A stretch of DNA of 64,000 bases from Pseudomonas benzenivorans (GTDB taxonomy: Bacteria; Pseudomonadota; Gammaproteobacteria; Pseudomonadales; Pseudomonadaceae). The position numbers and the translations under genes are program-made. Below the pieces are notes generated by a model. It was given only the letters and a program-made list of their open reading frames with translations. It was not told the DNA's origin and searched no databases. Of this stretch, positions 7,836-15,832 are shown in pieces. The DNA lies in contig NZ_CP073346.1 in assembly GCF_024397895.1 (NCBI RefSeq), forward strand, positions 4,092,001 to 4,156,000. Direction: 5' to 3'. Within the stretch, counting starts at the first letter, position 1. Each line of letters opens with the position of its first letter.

Positions 7836-8972
7836 ATGGAGAAGCTTGTCAAGCTGTGGCAAAGCACCGGCCTCTATCATCTGGAGCCCGGCCAGGCGCT
7901 GATGATCCTGGTCTGCATGGGGCTGATCTACCTGGCGATCCGCAAGGGTTTCGAGCCGCTGCTGCTGATCCCCATCGGTTTCGGCGGCCTGCTGGCCAAC
8001 ATTCCGGTGGCGAATATGGCCGAGGGTGCCGGTTTCCTGCACATGATCTATGAGGTCGGCCTGCCCACCAGCCTGTTTCCGCTGCTGATCTTCATGGGCG
8101 TCGGTGCCATGACCGACTTCGGTCCGATGCTGGCCAACCCCAAGACCCTGCTGCTCGGCGCGGCGGCGCAGTTCGGTATCTTCGCCACCCTGATCGGCGC
8201 CCTGGCGCTGACCGCCCTGGGCATCCCCGGCATGGAGTTCAGCCTCAAGGAGGCGGCGTCGATCGCCATCATCGGCGGCGCCGATGGCCCCACGTCGATC
8301 TTCGTCACCTCCAAGCTGGCCCCTGATCTGCTTGGCCCCATCGCCGTGGCGGCCTATTCCTACATGGCCCTGGTGCCGCTGATTCAGCCGCCGATCATGC
8401 GCGCGCTGACGACCAAGGAAGAGCGCGCCATCGTCATGCAGCAGCTGCGGCATGTCAGTCAGGTCGAGAAGATCGTCTTCCCGGTGGTGCTGTGCCTGCT
8501 GGTCGGCATGCTGCTGCCGGACGCCGCACCGCTGGTGGGCATGTTCGCCTTCGGCAACCTGCTGCGCGAGGCCGGCGTGGTCGAGCGCCTGGCGGACACC
8601 TCGCGCAATGCGCTGATCAACATCGTCACCATCGGCCTGGGGCTGACCGTGGGCTCCAAGCTCTCGGCCGAGGCCTTCCTGCAGCTCAAGACCCTGGGCA
8701 TCCTGGTGTTGGGCATGGTGGCCTTCTGTGGCGGCACCGCGGCCGGGGTGTTGATGGCCAAGGGCATGAACCTGCTCAGCAAGAACAAGATCAACCCGCT
8801 GATCGGCTCGGCCGGGGTGTCGGCGGTGCCGATGGCGGCGCGGGTGTCGAACAGGGTCGGCCTGGAGGCCAATCCGCAGAACTTCCTGCTGATGCATGCC
8901 ATGGGGCCGAACGTGGCCGGGGTGATCGGCTCGGCGGTGGCGGCGGGGGTGTTGCTCAACTTCGTCGGCTGA
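7836..8972 (+). CDS. oadB: Oxaloacetate decarboxylase beta subunit (Na+ pump)
   Basis: This membrane subunit decarboxylates carboxybiotin and couples the reaction to sodium export. From the ATG at 7836 the protein is 378 residues, similar to the shorter OadB/MmdB/GcdB forms. It is very hydrophobic, with about nine membrane segments. Family signatures are present: [16 protein letters not shown], which carries the key aspartate, and the C-terminal [14 protein letters not shown] and [14 protein letters not shown]. It starts 10 bases after oadA and ends the operon, closed by a strong terminator. A start at 7758 inside oadA is rejected because it would extend into the biotinyl domain. Confidence 0.96.
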   Translation: MEKLVKLWQSTGLYHLEPGQALMILVCMGLIYLAIRKGFEPLLLIPIGFGGLLANIPVANMAEGAGFLHMIYEVGLPTSLFPLLIFMGVGAMTDFGPMLANPKTLLLGAAAQFGIFATLIGALALTALGIPGMEFSLKEAASIAIIGGADGPTSIFVTSKLAPDLLGPIAVAAYSYMALVPLIQPPIMRALTTKEERAIVMQQLRHVSQVEKIVFPVVLCLLVGMLLPDAAPLVGMFAFGNLLREAGVVERLADTSRNALINIVTIGLGLTVGSKLSAEAFLQLKTLGILVLGMVAFCGGTAAGVLMAKGMNLLSKNKINPLIGSAGVSAVPMAARVSNRVGLEANPQNFLLMHAMGPNVAGVIGSAVAAGVLLNFVG

Positions 8973-8996
8973 TCGGGCCGCGCAGGCCGTAAACAG

Positions 8997-9023
8997 AAAA
9001 GCCGCCCACTGGGCGGCTTTTTC
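8997..9023. terminator. Bidirectional terminator between oadB and amrZ
   Basis: The stem AAAAGCCGCCCA / TGGGCGGCTTTTT lies between the convergent oadB and amrZ genes and has T-runs on both strands. Confidence 0.85.
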
Positions 9024-9068
9024 ATGGTGGGCGCCGGCCGACTTTGGCGGCCGACCGATTGTGCGGTG

Positions 9069-9398
9069 CTATTGCTCGTCTGCTGCCATTTCCGCGTCGT
9101 GGGCGATCAAGGCGACCAAGGCATTCTGCTGGCGGCGGGACAGCTGGCGAAAGCGCATCAGCAACTCGCGTTCATGCAGGCTCAGCTCGGGGCTGTCCAT
9201 GCGCAGATTGACCTCGTCACCCAGACTGCCTTCCTGGAGCATGCTCTGCTCGAGGCGGGCGATGATCTCGGAGTTCATGCTGCGATGATGGTTGCGCGCG
9301 ACATCGGCGATGCGCTCGCGCATGCCGTCGGGCAAGCGAACAACGAACTTGTCAGCGGTGCGGCTGGAGTAGGTAGCCTGTTTCATAAGGGCGCACAC
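9069..9398 (-). CDS. amrZ: Ribbon-helix-helix regulator AmrZ
   Basis: AmrZ is an Arc/MetJ-type DNA-binding protein that in P. aeruginosa activates alginate genes, represses fleQ and itself, and affects c-di-GMP and twitching. The protein keeps the diagnostic core [21 protein letters not shown], including the DNA-contacting beta strand KFVVRLP, then [13 protein letters not shown] and a C-terminal tetramerisation tail with [12 protein letters not shown]. The listed start is a GTG at 9398, giving 109 residues; an ATG at 9386 would give 105. No clear ribosome site decides between them. A candidate AlgU promoter lies upstream. Its presence links this region to fleQ further along the window. Confidence 0.95.
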   Translation of the reverse strand: MCALMKQATYSSRTADKFVVRLPDGMRERIADVARNHHRSMNSEIIARLEQSMLQEGSLGDEVNLRMDSPELSLHERELLMRFRQLSRRQQNALVALIAHDAEMAADEQ

Positions 9399-9833
9399 AT
9401 TTAACCGGTTAGTTCAGGAAGCGATACTGGCAATGAGCTACAGGATTGTCACCGTTTTGACCATCTTTCACACTAGCCGTTCAAATAGAATAGCCATTTG
9501 CCTCGCACTGACCCATTGGTCGCCAAAAACAATTTATTGGCGCCAATTACGTGTCGTATTTTGCCCGCTGTAAAGGCTTTCTGCCAGTACCCGTTGTCAG
9601 AAATGAGTGTCATTTGTCAGTTTGTACCTGTTTCGTGGCTTCGCCTACCCATATGTCCCGGGTTCTGGTCATTTCCGGCGCTTTCCCGCTGGCGCATGAC
9701 TTATCTGGCCAAGTTTGTTTGTTGGCGCAGGGGCGAGTGGTCAATCGGCACCCCTGCAGGCCTTGGGCGAGTACTATCCTGTCGCCGGTCGAGTGAGTCG
9801 GCTGTTCGAGCAATTAGCCAGGTGGGTGGTTAG
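9399..9833. other. amrZ-phnN intergenic region with palindromes
   Basis: I see no credible gene in these 435 bases. Besides the amrZ promoter there are two related elements on the plus strand: ATTGGTCGCCAAAA (9515-9528) and the perfect palindrome ATTGGCGCCAAT (9536-9547). They are operator candidates for amrZ autoregulation. Short open frames on both strands here have no ribosome sites and implausible composition. Confidence 0.5.
9456..9482 (-). promoter_or_regulatory. Candidate AlgU (sigma-22/RpoE-type) promoter of amrZ
   Basis: On the minus strand GAACGG, 16 bases and TCAAA lie about 60 bases before the amrZ start. The pattern fits the extracytoplasmic sigma consensus (GAACTT, N16, TCTGA or TCAAA). 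AlgU dependence of amrZ is known in P. aeruginosa. Confidence 0.55.
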
Positions 9834-10433
9834 ATGGGCGGCAGGTTGATCTATCTGATGGGGCCCTCCGGGGCCGGCAAGGACAGTCTGCTCGACGCCG
9901 CCCGTGAGCGCCTCGCGGCGCGCGGGTGCCTGGTGGCTCGGCGGGTCATCACGCGTTCGGCGCAGGCGCTTGGCGAGGATGCCGTGGCGCTGTCGCCCGA
10001 GGCCTTCGCCGAGCGCGAGCGGGCCGGCGACTTTGCCATGAGCTGGTACGCCAATGGCCTGGCCTACGGCATTCCCAGGCAGATCGACGACTGGCTGGGG
10101 GCGGGCCGGGACGTGCTTGTCAATGGGTCGCGGGGCTACCTGGAAGCGGCGCGCCGGCGCTACCCGGAGCTGCTGGCGGTGCTCCTGACGGTCGAGCCCG
10201 AGGTATTGCACCAGCGCCTGCTGAGGCGCGGCCGTGAGACCCCGGAACAGATCGCTGCGCGTCTGCGCCGTAGCGCACAGTTTGCCGGTGCCGCCTTCGT
10301 GGCTGAGCGACTTCATCTGCTGGATAACAGTGGTGACCTGGGCCAGGCCGTGGAGTGCCTGTTCGGGCTGCTCGGGTACCCGGAGGCGACGCCGGAAGGT
10401 GCCAGCCCGGCACCGGTCGAGCCGGCAGCCTGA
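9834..10433 (+). CDS. phnN: Ribose 1,5-bisphosphate phosphokinase PhnN
   Basis: PhnN phosphorylates ribose 1,5-bisphosphate to PRPP, the last step of phosphonate breakdown by C-P lyase. The 199-residue protein is of guanylate-kinase type, with the P-loop GPSGAGKDS (residues 10-18), a VITRSAQALGEDAVALSPEAF lid segment typical of PhnN, and ALLTVEPEVLHQRLLRRGRE after the core. None of the C-P lyase genes (phnG to phnM) is adjacent, so this is an orphan copy that may serve nucleotide salvage. It converges with the Lrp-type gene, and an inverted repeat (10424-10466) lies between them. Confidence 0.88.
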   Translation: MGGRLIYLMGPSGAGKDSLLDAARERLAARGCLVARRVITRSAQALGEDAVALSPEAFAERERAGDFAMSWYANGLAYGIPRQIDDWLGAGRDVLVNGSRGYLEAARRRYPELLAVLLTVEPEVLHQRLLRRGRETPEQIAARLRRSAQFAGAAFVAERLHLLDNSGDLGQAVECLFGLLGYPEATPEGASPAPVEPAA

Positions 10434-10466
10434 CTCTTCGCGAATCGGCAAGCGAGACAGGCTGCC
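10424..10466. terminator. Inverted repeat between convergent phnN and Lrp-type genes
   Basis: A perfect nine-base repeat (GGCAGCCTG / CAGGCTGCC) has a 25-base loop. It straddles the phnN stop codon and has no T-run, so a terminator role is only possible. Confidence 0.35.
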
Positions 10467-10477
10467 GCTCCGGCCGC

Positions 10478-10945
10478 TCAATCCAGCGGCAGTTCGGTGG
10501 TGCGCTTGACCTCGCTCATGGCGATATTGGAGTGCGCCTCCTGCACGTGCGGTCGCTGCAGCAGGTGGTCGCGCAGGAAGCGCTCGTAGCTGGCGATGTC
10601 CTTGGCCACCACCTTGAGCAGGTAGTCCGAGCCGCCGGCCATGGTGTAGCACTCCAGCACTTCCGGGTAGCCGATCACCGCCTGCTCGAACTCCTCCAGG
10701 TTGCTGCGGCCGTGGGCGGACAGCTTGATGTCGACGAATACCGTGATGCTGAAACCGAGCAGCTTGTGATTGAGCAGGGCGACCTTGCGTTCGATCAGTC
10801 CCTCTTCCTGCATGCGGTGAATACGCCGCCAGCAAGGTGATTGTGACAATTTGACCCGCTCGGCGATCTCCGCCGCGGACAGGTCGGCGTCGTGCTGTAG
10901 CAGGCGGAGGATCTTGCGATCGAGCGGGTTGAGCGTCTCTTGCAT
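10478..10945 (-). CDS. Lrp/AsnC-family transcription regulator
   Basis: This is a leucine-responsive-type regulator of 155 residues. The N-terminal helix-turn-helix spans about residues 5-60 (LDRKILRLLQHDADLSAAEIAERV, then SQSPCWRRIHRMQEEGLI), and the C-terminal RAM/AsnC ligand domain about 65-150 (CYTMAGGSDYLLKVVAKD). Such regulators usually respond to amino acids and control a divergent catabolic operon. Here it is divergent from the indolepyruvate oxidoreductase, dehydrogenase and transporter genes, which suggests it regulates them. Specificity cannot be read from the sequence. It resembles BkdR-type activators only in general layout. Confidence 0.9.
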   Translation of the reverse strand: MQETLNPLDRKILRLLQHDADLSAAEIAERVKLSQSPCWRRIHRMQEEGLIERKVALLNHKLLGFSITVFVDIKLSAHGRSNLEEFEQAVIGYPEVLECYTMAGGSDYLLKVVAKDIASYERFLRDHLLQRPHVQEAHSNIAMSEVKRTTELPLD

Positions 10946-11147
10946 GGACTTGTCCGATTTGTTGTTTTTGTTGGATTGATCATGCGCAGTATCTGCAATT
11001 TACCCCTCAAATAGAAAGAAAAAATCGGCACCGCTCAGTCATATTCTTAGGTAATCAGCCCAGTGCAGCGATCCTGCGCTGGAGCCAATCGGGGCGTGCC
11101 TACCGTCACAGCCCCCTGGTCGCCAAAACAATAAAAGGAGCGTCCGC

Positions 11148-14100
11148 ATGTCACTGGCCGAGATCCGCCTGGATGACAAATACCGTCTTGCCACCGGTCA
11201 TCTGTACCTCACCGGCACCCAGGCGCTAACCCGACTGCCGATGCTGCAGAAGCAGCGCGACAGCGCCCAGGGCCTGAATACCGCCTGTTTCATTTCCGGC
11301 TACCGCGGCTCGCCCCTGGGCAACCTAGACAAGAGTCTGTGGGAGGCCAAGTCCTTCCTTCAGGACAACCACATCCATTTCCGGCCCGGGGTCAACGAAG
11401 AGTTGGCCGCCACCTCGGTGTGGGGCAGCCAGCAGACCAACCTGTTCCCCGGCGCGCGCTATGACGGCGTGTTTGCCATGTGGTACGGCAAGGGCCCGGG
11501 TGTCGACCGCTGCGGCGACGTGTTCAAGCACGGCAACTCGGCCGGGGTATCCGAGCATGGCGGCGTGCTGCTGCTGGCCGGCGACGACCATGGCTGCAAG
11601 TCCTCGAGCATCGCCAACCAGAGCGAGCATGCCTTTATCGCCGCGTCGATTCCGGTGCTCAATCCGGCCAACGTCCAGGAAATCCTCGATTACGGCATCA
11701 TCGGTTGGGAACTGTCGCGCTACAGCGGTTGCTGGGTGGCGCTGAAGACCATCGCCGAGAACGTCGACTCCTCGGCGGTGGTGGAGGTCGATCCGCTGCG
11801 GGTCAAGGTGCAGATTCCCGAGGACTTCGAGCTGCCCGAGGACGGCGTTTACATCCGCTGGCCGGATCCACCCCTGGTTCAGGAAAAACGCCTGAACACC
11901 TACAAGATCTATGCGGCCCGCGCCTTCGCCCGCGCCAACAACCTCAACCAGGTGCTGCTCGACTCGCCCAATCCGCGCCTGGGCATCATCACCACCGGCA
12001 AGTCCTACCTGGACGTGCGCCAGGCCTTGGAAGACCTCGGCCTGGATGAGCAATTGTGCGCCCAGGTCGGCCTGCGTGTACTGAAGGTGGGTATGAGCTG
12101 GCCGCTGGAGCCGGTCTCCGTGCACGAGTTCGCCGAGGGGCTGGACGAGATCCTGGTGGTCGAGGAGAAGCGCAGCATCATCGAGGACCAGCTGACCGGC
12201 CAGCTCTACAACTGGCCGGTGGGCAAGCGCCCGCGGGTGGTCGGCGAGTTCGACGAGGACGGCAATTCCCTGCTGCCCAACCTCAGTGAGCTGACCCCGG
12301 CGATGATCGCCCGCGCCATCGCCAAGCGCCTGGAGCCGATCTACAGCAGCGACAGCATCGAGGAGCGCCTGGCCTTCCTCGCGGCCAAGGAAGCCTCCCT
12401 GGCCGCGCCCAAGCACAGCACCCTGCGCACGCCGCACTTCTGTTCCGGCTGCCCGCACAACACCTCGACCAAACTGCCCGAGGGTAGTCGCGCCCAGGGC
12501 GGCATCGGTTGCCACTACATGACCCAGTGGATGGACCGCAACACCGACACCTTCACCCAGATGGGCGGCGAGGGCGCCACCTGGATCGGCCAGGCGCCGT
12601 TCACCGACACCCCGCACATCTTCCAGAACCTCGGCGACGGCACCTACTTCCATTCCGGCCAGCTGGCCCTGCGCGCGGCCGTGGCCGCCGGGGTCAACAT
12701 CACCTACAAGATCCTCTACAACGACGCCGTGGCCATGACCGGAGGCCAGCCGATCGACGGCGAGCTGCGCGTCGACCAGCTCAGCCAGCAGGTGTTCGCC
12801 GAGGGCGTCAAGCGTATCGCCCTGGTCAGCGACGAGCCGGACAAGTACCCGAGCCGCACCACTTTCGCCCCCATTGTCAGCTTCCATCACCGCCACGAAC
12901 TGGACGCGGTGCAGCGTGAGCTGCGCGAGTTCAAGGGTGTCTCGGTGATCATCTATGACCAGACCTGCGCCACCGAGAAGCGTCGCCGGCGCAAGCGCGG
13001 CAAGCTGGTCGACCCGCAGAAGCGTGCCTTCATCAACCCCGCCGTTTGCGAGGGTTGCGGCGACTGCAGCGTCAAGTCCAACTGCCTGTCGGTGCTGCCG
13101 CTGGAAACCGAGCTGGGGCGCAAGCGCGAGATCGACCAGAACGCCTGCAACAAGGATTTCTCCTGCGTCGAAGGCTTCTGTCCGAGCTTCGTCACGGTGC
13201 ACGGCGGCAGTCTGCGCAAGCCGGAAGCGGTGGGCAAGAACGCGCTGTTCGTGGCCCTGCCGGAGCCCCGGCAGCCGAGCCTGGCGCGGCCCTGGAACAT
13301 CCTCCTGCCGGGCGTCGGCGGCAGCGGCGTGACCACGGTCGGCGCCCTGCTGGGCATGGCCGCGCACATCGAGGGCAAGGGCTGCAGCGTGCTCGACCAG
13401 GCCGGCCTGGCGCAGAAGTTCGGCCCGGTGATCACCCACATCCGCATCGCGGCCAAGCAGGACGACATCTTTGCGGTGCGCATCGCCGCCGGCGAAACCG
13501 ACCTGCTGCTCGGCTGCGACCTGGTGGTCGCCGCCAGCGAAGAGGCCCTGGCCAAGCTCAATGACAAGATCGCCCACGCCGTGATCAACAGCCATGAGGC
13601 GGCCACCGCCGAGTTCACCCGCAACCCGGACGCCCAGGTGCCCGGCGCGGCCATGCGCGAGGCGCTGCACGAGGCGGTGGGCCAGGACAAGACCCACTTC
13701 GTCGACGCCACCCGCCTGGCCACCCGCCTGCTGGGTGACAGCATCGCCACCAACCTGTTCATGCTCGGGTACGCCTATCAAAAGGGCTTGGTGCCCGTAT
13801 CGGCCGAGGCCATAGAGAAGGCCATCGCGCTCAATGGCGTGGCCGTGGCGCTCAACCAGCAGGCCTTCCTCTGGGGGCGCCGCGCCGCCCATGACGTGGC
13901 GGCGGTGGAGAAGCTGGCCAAACCCGCGGTGCAGCAGGCGCCGCGCTGCGAAACCCTCGAGGAGATCGTGCAGTTCCGCGTCGATTTCCTCACCGCCTAC
14001 CAGAACGCTGCCTACGCCGAGCGTTATCGCCAACTGGTGGAGCGCGTCAGCCGGGCCGACCGGAGCGACGATCAGGCCCTGAGCAAGGCCGTGGCTCGCT

Positions 14101-14615
14101 ACTACTTCAAGCTCCTGGCCTACAAGGACGAGTACGAAGTGGCGCGGCTTTACAGCGACGGCAGCTTCATCCAGCAGCTGGAGGCGCAGTTCCAGGGTGA
14201 CTACCGTCTGGAGTTCCACCTGGCGCCGTCCTGGTTGAGCAAGCCCGATCCGCTCAGTGGCGAGCCGCGCAAGCGCCAGTTCGGCCCCTGGATGCTCAAG
14301 GCCTTCGGCCTGCTGGCCAAGTTCAAGGGCCTGCGTGGCACGGCCCTCGACCCGTTCGGCTACAGCGCCGAGCGGCGCCTGGAGCTGCAGCTGATCGCCG
14401 ACTACGAGCAGAGCGTCGAGTTCCTGCTCAAGCAGCTCAACGCCGGCAACTACCGCAGCGCCGTGGCGCTGGCCGAGCTGCCGGAGCAGATCCGCGGCTA
14501 CGGCCACGTCAAGGAACAGGCGCTGGCCAGGGTGCGCGAGCAGGCCCGGCAACTGCGCGAGCGCCTGAGTGCCGGCGAGATCCAGGCCGTGCAGCTGTTC
14601 GAACCGGCGGCCTGA
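11148..14615 (+). CDS. Fused indolepyruvate/2-oxoacid ferredoxin oxidoreductase
   Basis: This thiamine-diphosphate enzyme oxidatively decarboxylates aryl- or branched-chain 2-oxoacids to acyl-CoA with ferredoxin as acceptor. The 1155-residue protein fuses alpha (IorA-like) and gamma (IorB-like) parts. In order it has an N-terminal pyrimidine-binding region with SGYRGSPLGNLD, a TPP-binding domain opening with CSGCPHNT (residues 432-438) and GGIGCHYM, an iron-sulfur segment CEGCGDCSVKSNC (from residue 634) with a second cysteine set, a gamma domain with PGVGGSGVTTVGALLG (about residue 720), and a long C-terminal helical region. A good ribosome site (AAAAGGAGCG) precedes the ATG. The length is typical of proteobacterial fused forms. 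Substrate is inferred only from the neighbouring dehydrogenase. Confidence 0.93.
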   Translation: MSLAEIRLDDKYRLATGHLYLTGTQALTRLPMLQKQRDSAQGLNTACFISGYRGSPLGNLDKSLWEAKSFLQDNHIHFRPGVNEELAATSVWGSQQTNLFPGARYDGVFAMWYGKGPGVDRCGDVFKHGNSAGVSEHGGVLLLAGDDHGCKSSSIANQSEHAFIAASIPVLNPANVQEILDYGIIGWELSRYSGCWVALKTIAENVDSSAVVEVDPLRVKVQIPEDFELPEDGVYIRWPDPPLVQEKRLNTYKIYAARAFARANNLNQVLLDSPNPRLGIITTGKSYLDVRQALEDLGLDEQLCAQVGLRVLKVGMSWPLEPVSVHEFAEGLDEILVVEEKRSIIEDQLTGQLYNWPVGKRPRVVGEFDEDGNSLLPNLSELTPAMIARAIAKRLEPIYSSDSIEERLAFLAAKEASLAAPKHSTLRTPHFCSGCPHNTSTKLPEGSRAQGGIGCHYMTQWMDRNTDTFTQMGGEGATWIGQAPFTDTPHIFQNLGDGTYFHSGQLALRAAVAAGVNITYKILYNDAVAMTGGQPIDGELRVDQLSQQVFAEGVKRIALVSDEPDKYPSRTTFAPIVSFHHRHELDAVQRELREFKGVSVIIYDQTCATEKRRRRKRGKLVDPQKRAFINPAVCEGCGDCSVKSNCLSVLPLETELGRKREIDQNACNKDFSCVEGFCPSFVTVHGGSLRKPEAVGKNALFVALPEPRQPSLARPWNILLPGVGGSGVTTVGALLGMAAHIEGKGCSVLDQAGLAQKFGPVITHIRIAAKQDDIFAVRIAAGETDLLLGCDLVVAASEEALAKLNDKIAHAVINSHEAATAEFTRNPDAQVPGAAMREALHEAVGQDKTHFVDATRLATRLLGDSIATNLFMLGYAYQKGLVPVSAEAIEKAIALNGVAVALNQQAFLWGRRAAHDVAAVEKLAKPAVQQAPRCETLEEIVQFRVDFLTAYQNAAYAERYRQLVERVSRADRSDDQALSKAVARYYFKLLAYKDEYEVARLYSDGSFIQQLEAQFQGDYRLEFHLAPSWLSKPDPLSGEPRKRQFGPWMLKAFGLLAKFKGLRGTALDPFGYSAERRLELQLIADYEQSVEFLLKQLNAGNYRSAVALAELPEQIRGYGHVKEQALARVREQARQLRERLSAGEIQAVQLFEPAA

Positions 14616-14624
14616 CGGCTGTGC

Positions 14625-14652
14625 GGGCGCGGGGGGATGCCTCCCCGTGCCC
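14625..14652 (+). other. Strong hairpin between oxidoreductase and dehydrogenase genes
   Basis: The stem GGGCGCGGGG / CCCCGTGCCC (one G-U pair) begins nine bases after the stop codon and has no T-run. It could be an mRNA stabiliser or an attenuator within the operon. Confidence 0.35.
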
Positions 14653-14710
14653 GTTCTGCTGACGCTGATCCCCCCTTTTTCCAAACAACAAGAACCCTTG
14701 AGGAACCCTC

Positions 14711-15769
14711 ATGTCCGTGTTTTCCCACGTCGACTTCGATCACCACGAGCAGGTGGTCTATGGCCACGACAAGGCCAGCGGCCTGAAAGCCATCATCGCC
14801 ATCCATGACACCACCCTCGGCCCGGCGCTCGGCGGCTGCCGCATGTGGCGCTACGCCAGCGACGACGAGGCGCTGCGTGATGTGCTGCGTCTGTCCCGCG
14901 GCATGACCTACAAATCCGCGCTGGCGCAGCTGCCGCTGGGCGGCGGCAAGGCGGTGATCATCGGCGACCCGCACAGCGGCAAGAGCGCGGCGCTGTTCCA
15001 GGCCATGGGCGATTTCGTCGACAGCCTGGGCGGCCGCTATATCACCGCGGCCGACTCCGGCACCGGCGTGGCGGAAATGCAGATGATGGCCGAGCGCACC
15101 CGCCACGTGGCCGGCGCCGGCCAGCGCGAAGCCTTCGATGGCGGCCTGCGCAATGGCGACCCTTCGCCCTCGACGGCTTATGGGGTGTTCATCGGCCTGC
15201 AGGTGGCGGTCAAGCACCGCCTCGGCCGCGACGACCTCAAGGGCCTCAAGGTGGCGATCCAGGGCGTCGGCCAGGTCGGCTTCGACCTGGCCCGACAGCT
15301 CAAGGCCGCCGGCGCCGAGCTCTGGGTGACCGACATCGTCGAGGCCAACGTGCGCCGTGCGGTGGAGCAACTGGGCGCCACCGCGGTGGGGCAGAACGAT
15401 ATCTACGGACTCGACGTGGACGTGTTCGCCCCGTGCGCCATGGGCGCGATCATCAATCCGCAGACCCTGGAGGCCCTGCGTGCCCCGGTGGTCGCCGGCG
15501 CGGCAAACAACCAGCTGGCCGACGCGCAGCTGGCCGAGGAGCTGCAGCGCAAGGGCTGCCTGTATGCCCCGGACTATGCGATCAACGCCGGCGGCATCAT
15601 CGACGTGTGCTACGAGCGCACTGGCGGTACGGCTGCGCAGCTCAAGGCTCACGTCGAAGGCATAGGCGCGACCCTGGAGGAGATCTTCCTTCGCTCCCAG
15701 GCCGAGGGCGCCACCACCACCGCGATTGCCGACCGCATGGCGCGCGAGCGCCTGCGCGCGGGCCGCTAA
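14711..15769 (+). CDS. Leucine dehydrogenase family protein (Glu/Leu/Phe/Val dehydrogenase)
   Basis: This NAD-dependent amino-acid dehydrogenase deaminates an aliphatic or aromatic amino acid to its 2-oxoacid. The 352-residue length is typical of leucine and phenylalanine dehydrogenases rather than the longer glutamate enzymes. Visible motifs are LGGCRMW (about 33-39), the catalytic-lysine segment [10 protein letters not shown] (about 75-84), GTGVAEM, and a Rossmann fold opening with [23 protein letters not shown] closes the cofactor domain. It lies between the 2-oxoacid oxidoreductase and an NSS transporter. Leucine versus phenylalanine preference cannot be settled by eye. Confidence 0.92.
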   Translation: MSVFSHVDFDHHEQVVYGHDKASGLKAIIAIHDTTLGPALGGCRMWRYASDDEALRDVLRLSRGMTYKSALAQLPLGGGKAVIIGDPHSGKSAALFQAMGDFVDSLGGRYITAADSGTGVAEMQMMAERTRHVAGAGQREAFDGGLRNGDPSPSTAYGVFIGLQVAVKHRLGRDDLKGLKVAIQGVGQVGFDLARQLKAAGAELWVTDIVEANVRRAVEQLGATAVGQNDIYGLDVDVFAPCAMGAIINPQTLEALRAPVVAGAANNQLADAQLAEELQRKGCLYAPDYAINAGGIIDVCYERTGGTAAQLKAHVEGIGATLEEIFLRSQAEGATTTAIADRMARERLRAGR

Positions 15770-15832
15770 ACACCCACGGGCGCCGCGCTGGGCGCCCCGC
15801 ATCCTGACAAAACAACAAGAGGGCACGTCCCA

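Noticed and set aside
5921..7867. 648-residue minus-strand frame opposite oadA
   Set aside because: Antisense shadow of a well-supported gene; no ribosome site and no recognisable motifs.
9498..9833. Small plus-strand open frames between amrZ and phnN
   Set aside because: No ribosome sites, unusual amino acid composition, and the region is better explained as promoter DNA.
11325..14684. Long open frame on the minus strand opposite the oxidoreductase gene
   Set aside because: It is a GC-rich antisense shadow with low-complexity His/Gln/Gly-rich translation, and the plus-strand gene has clear domains.
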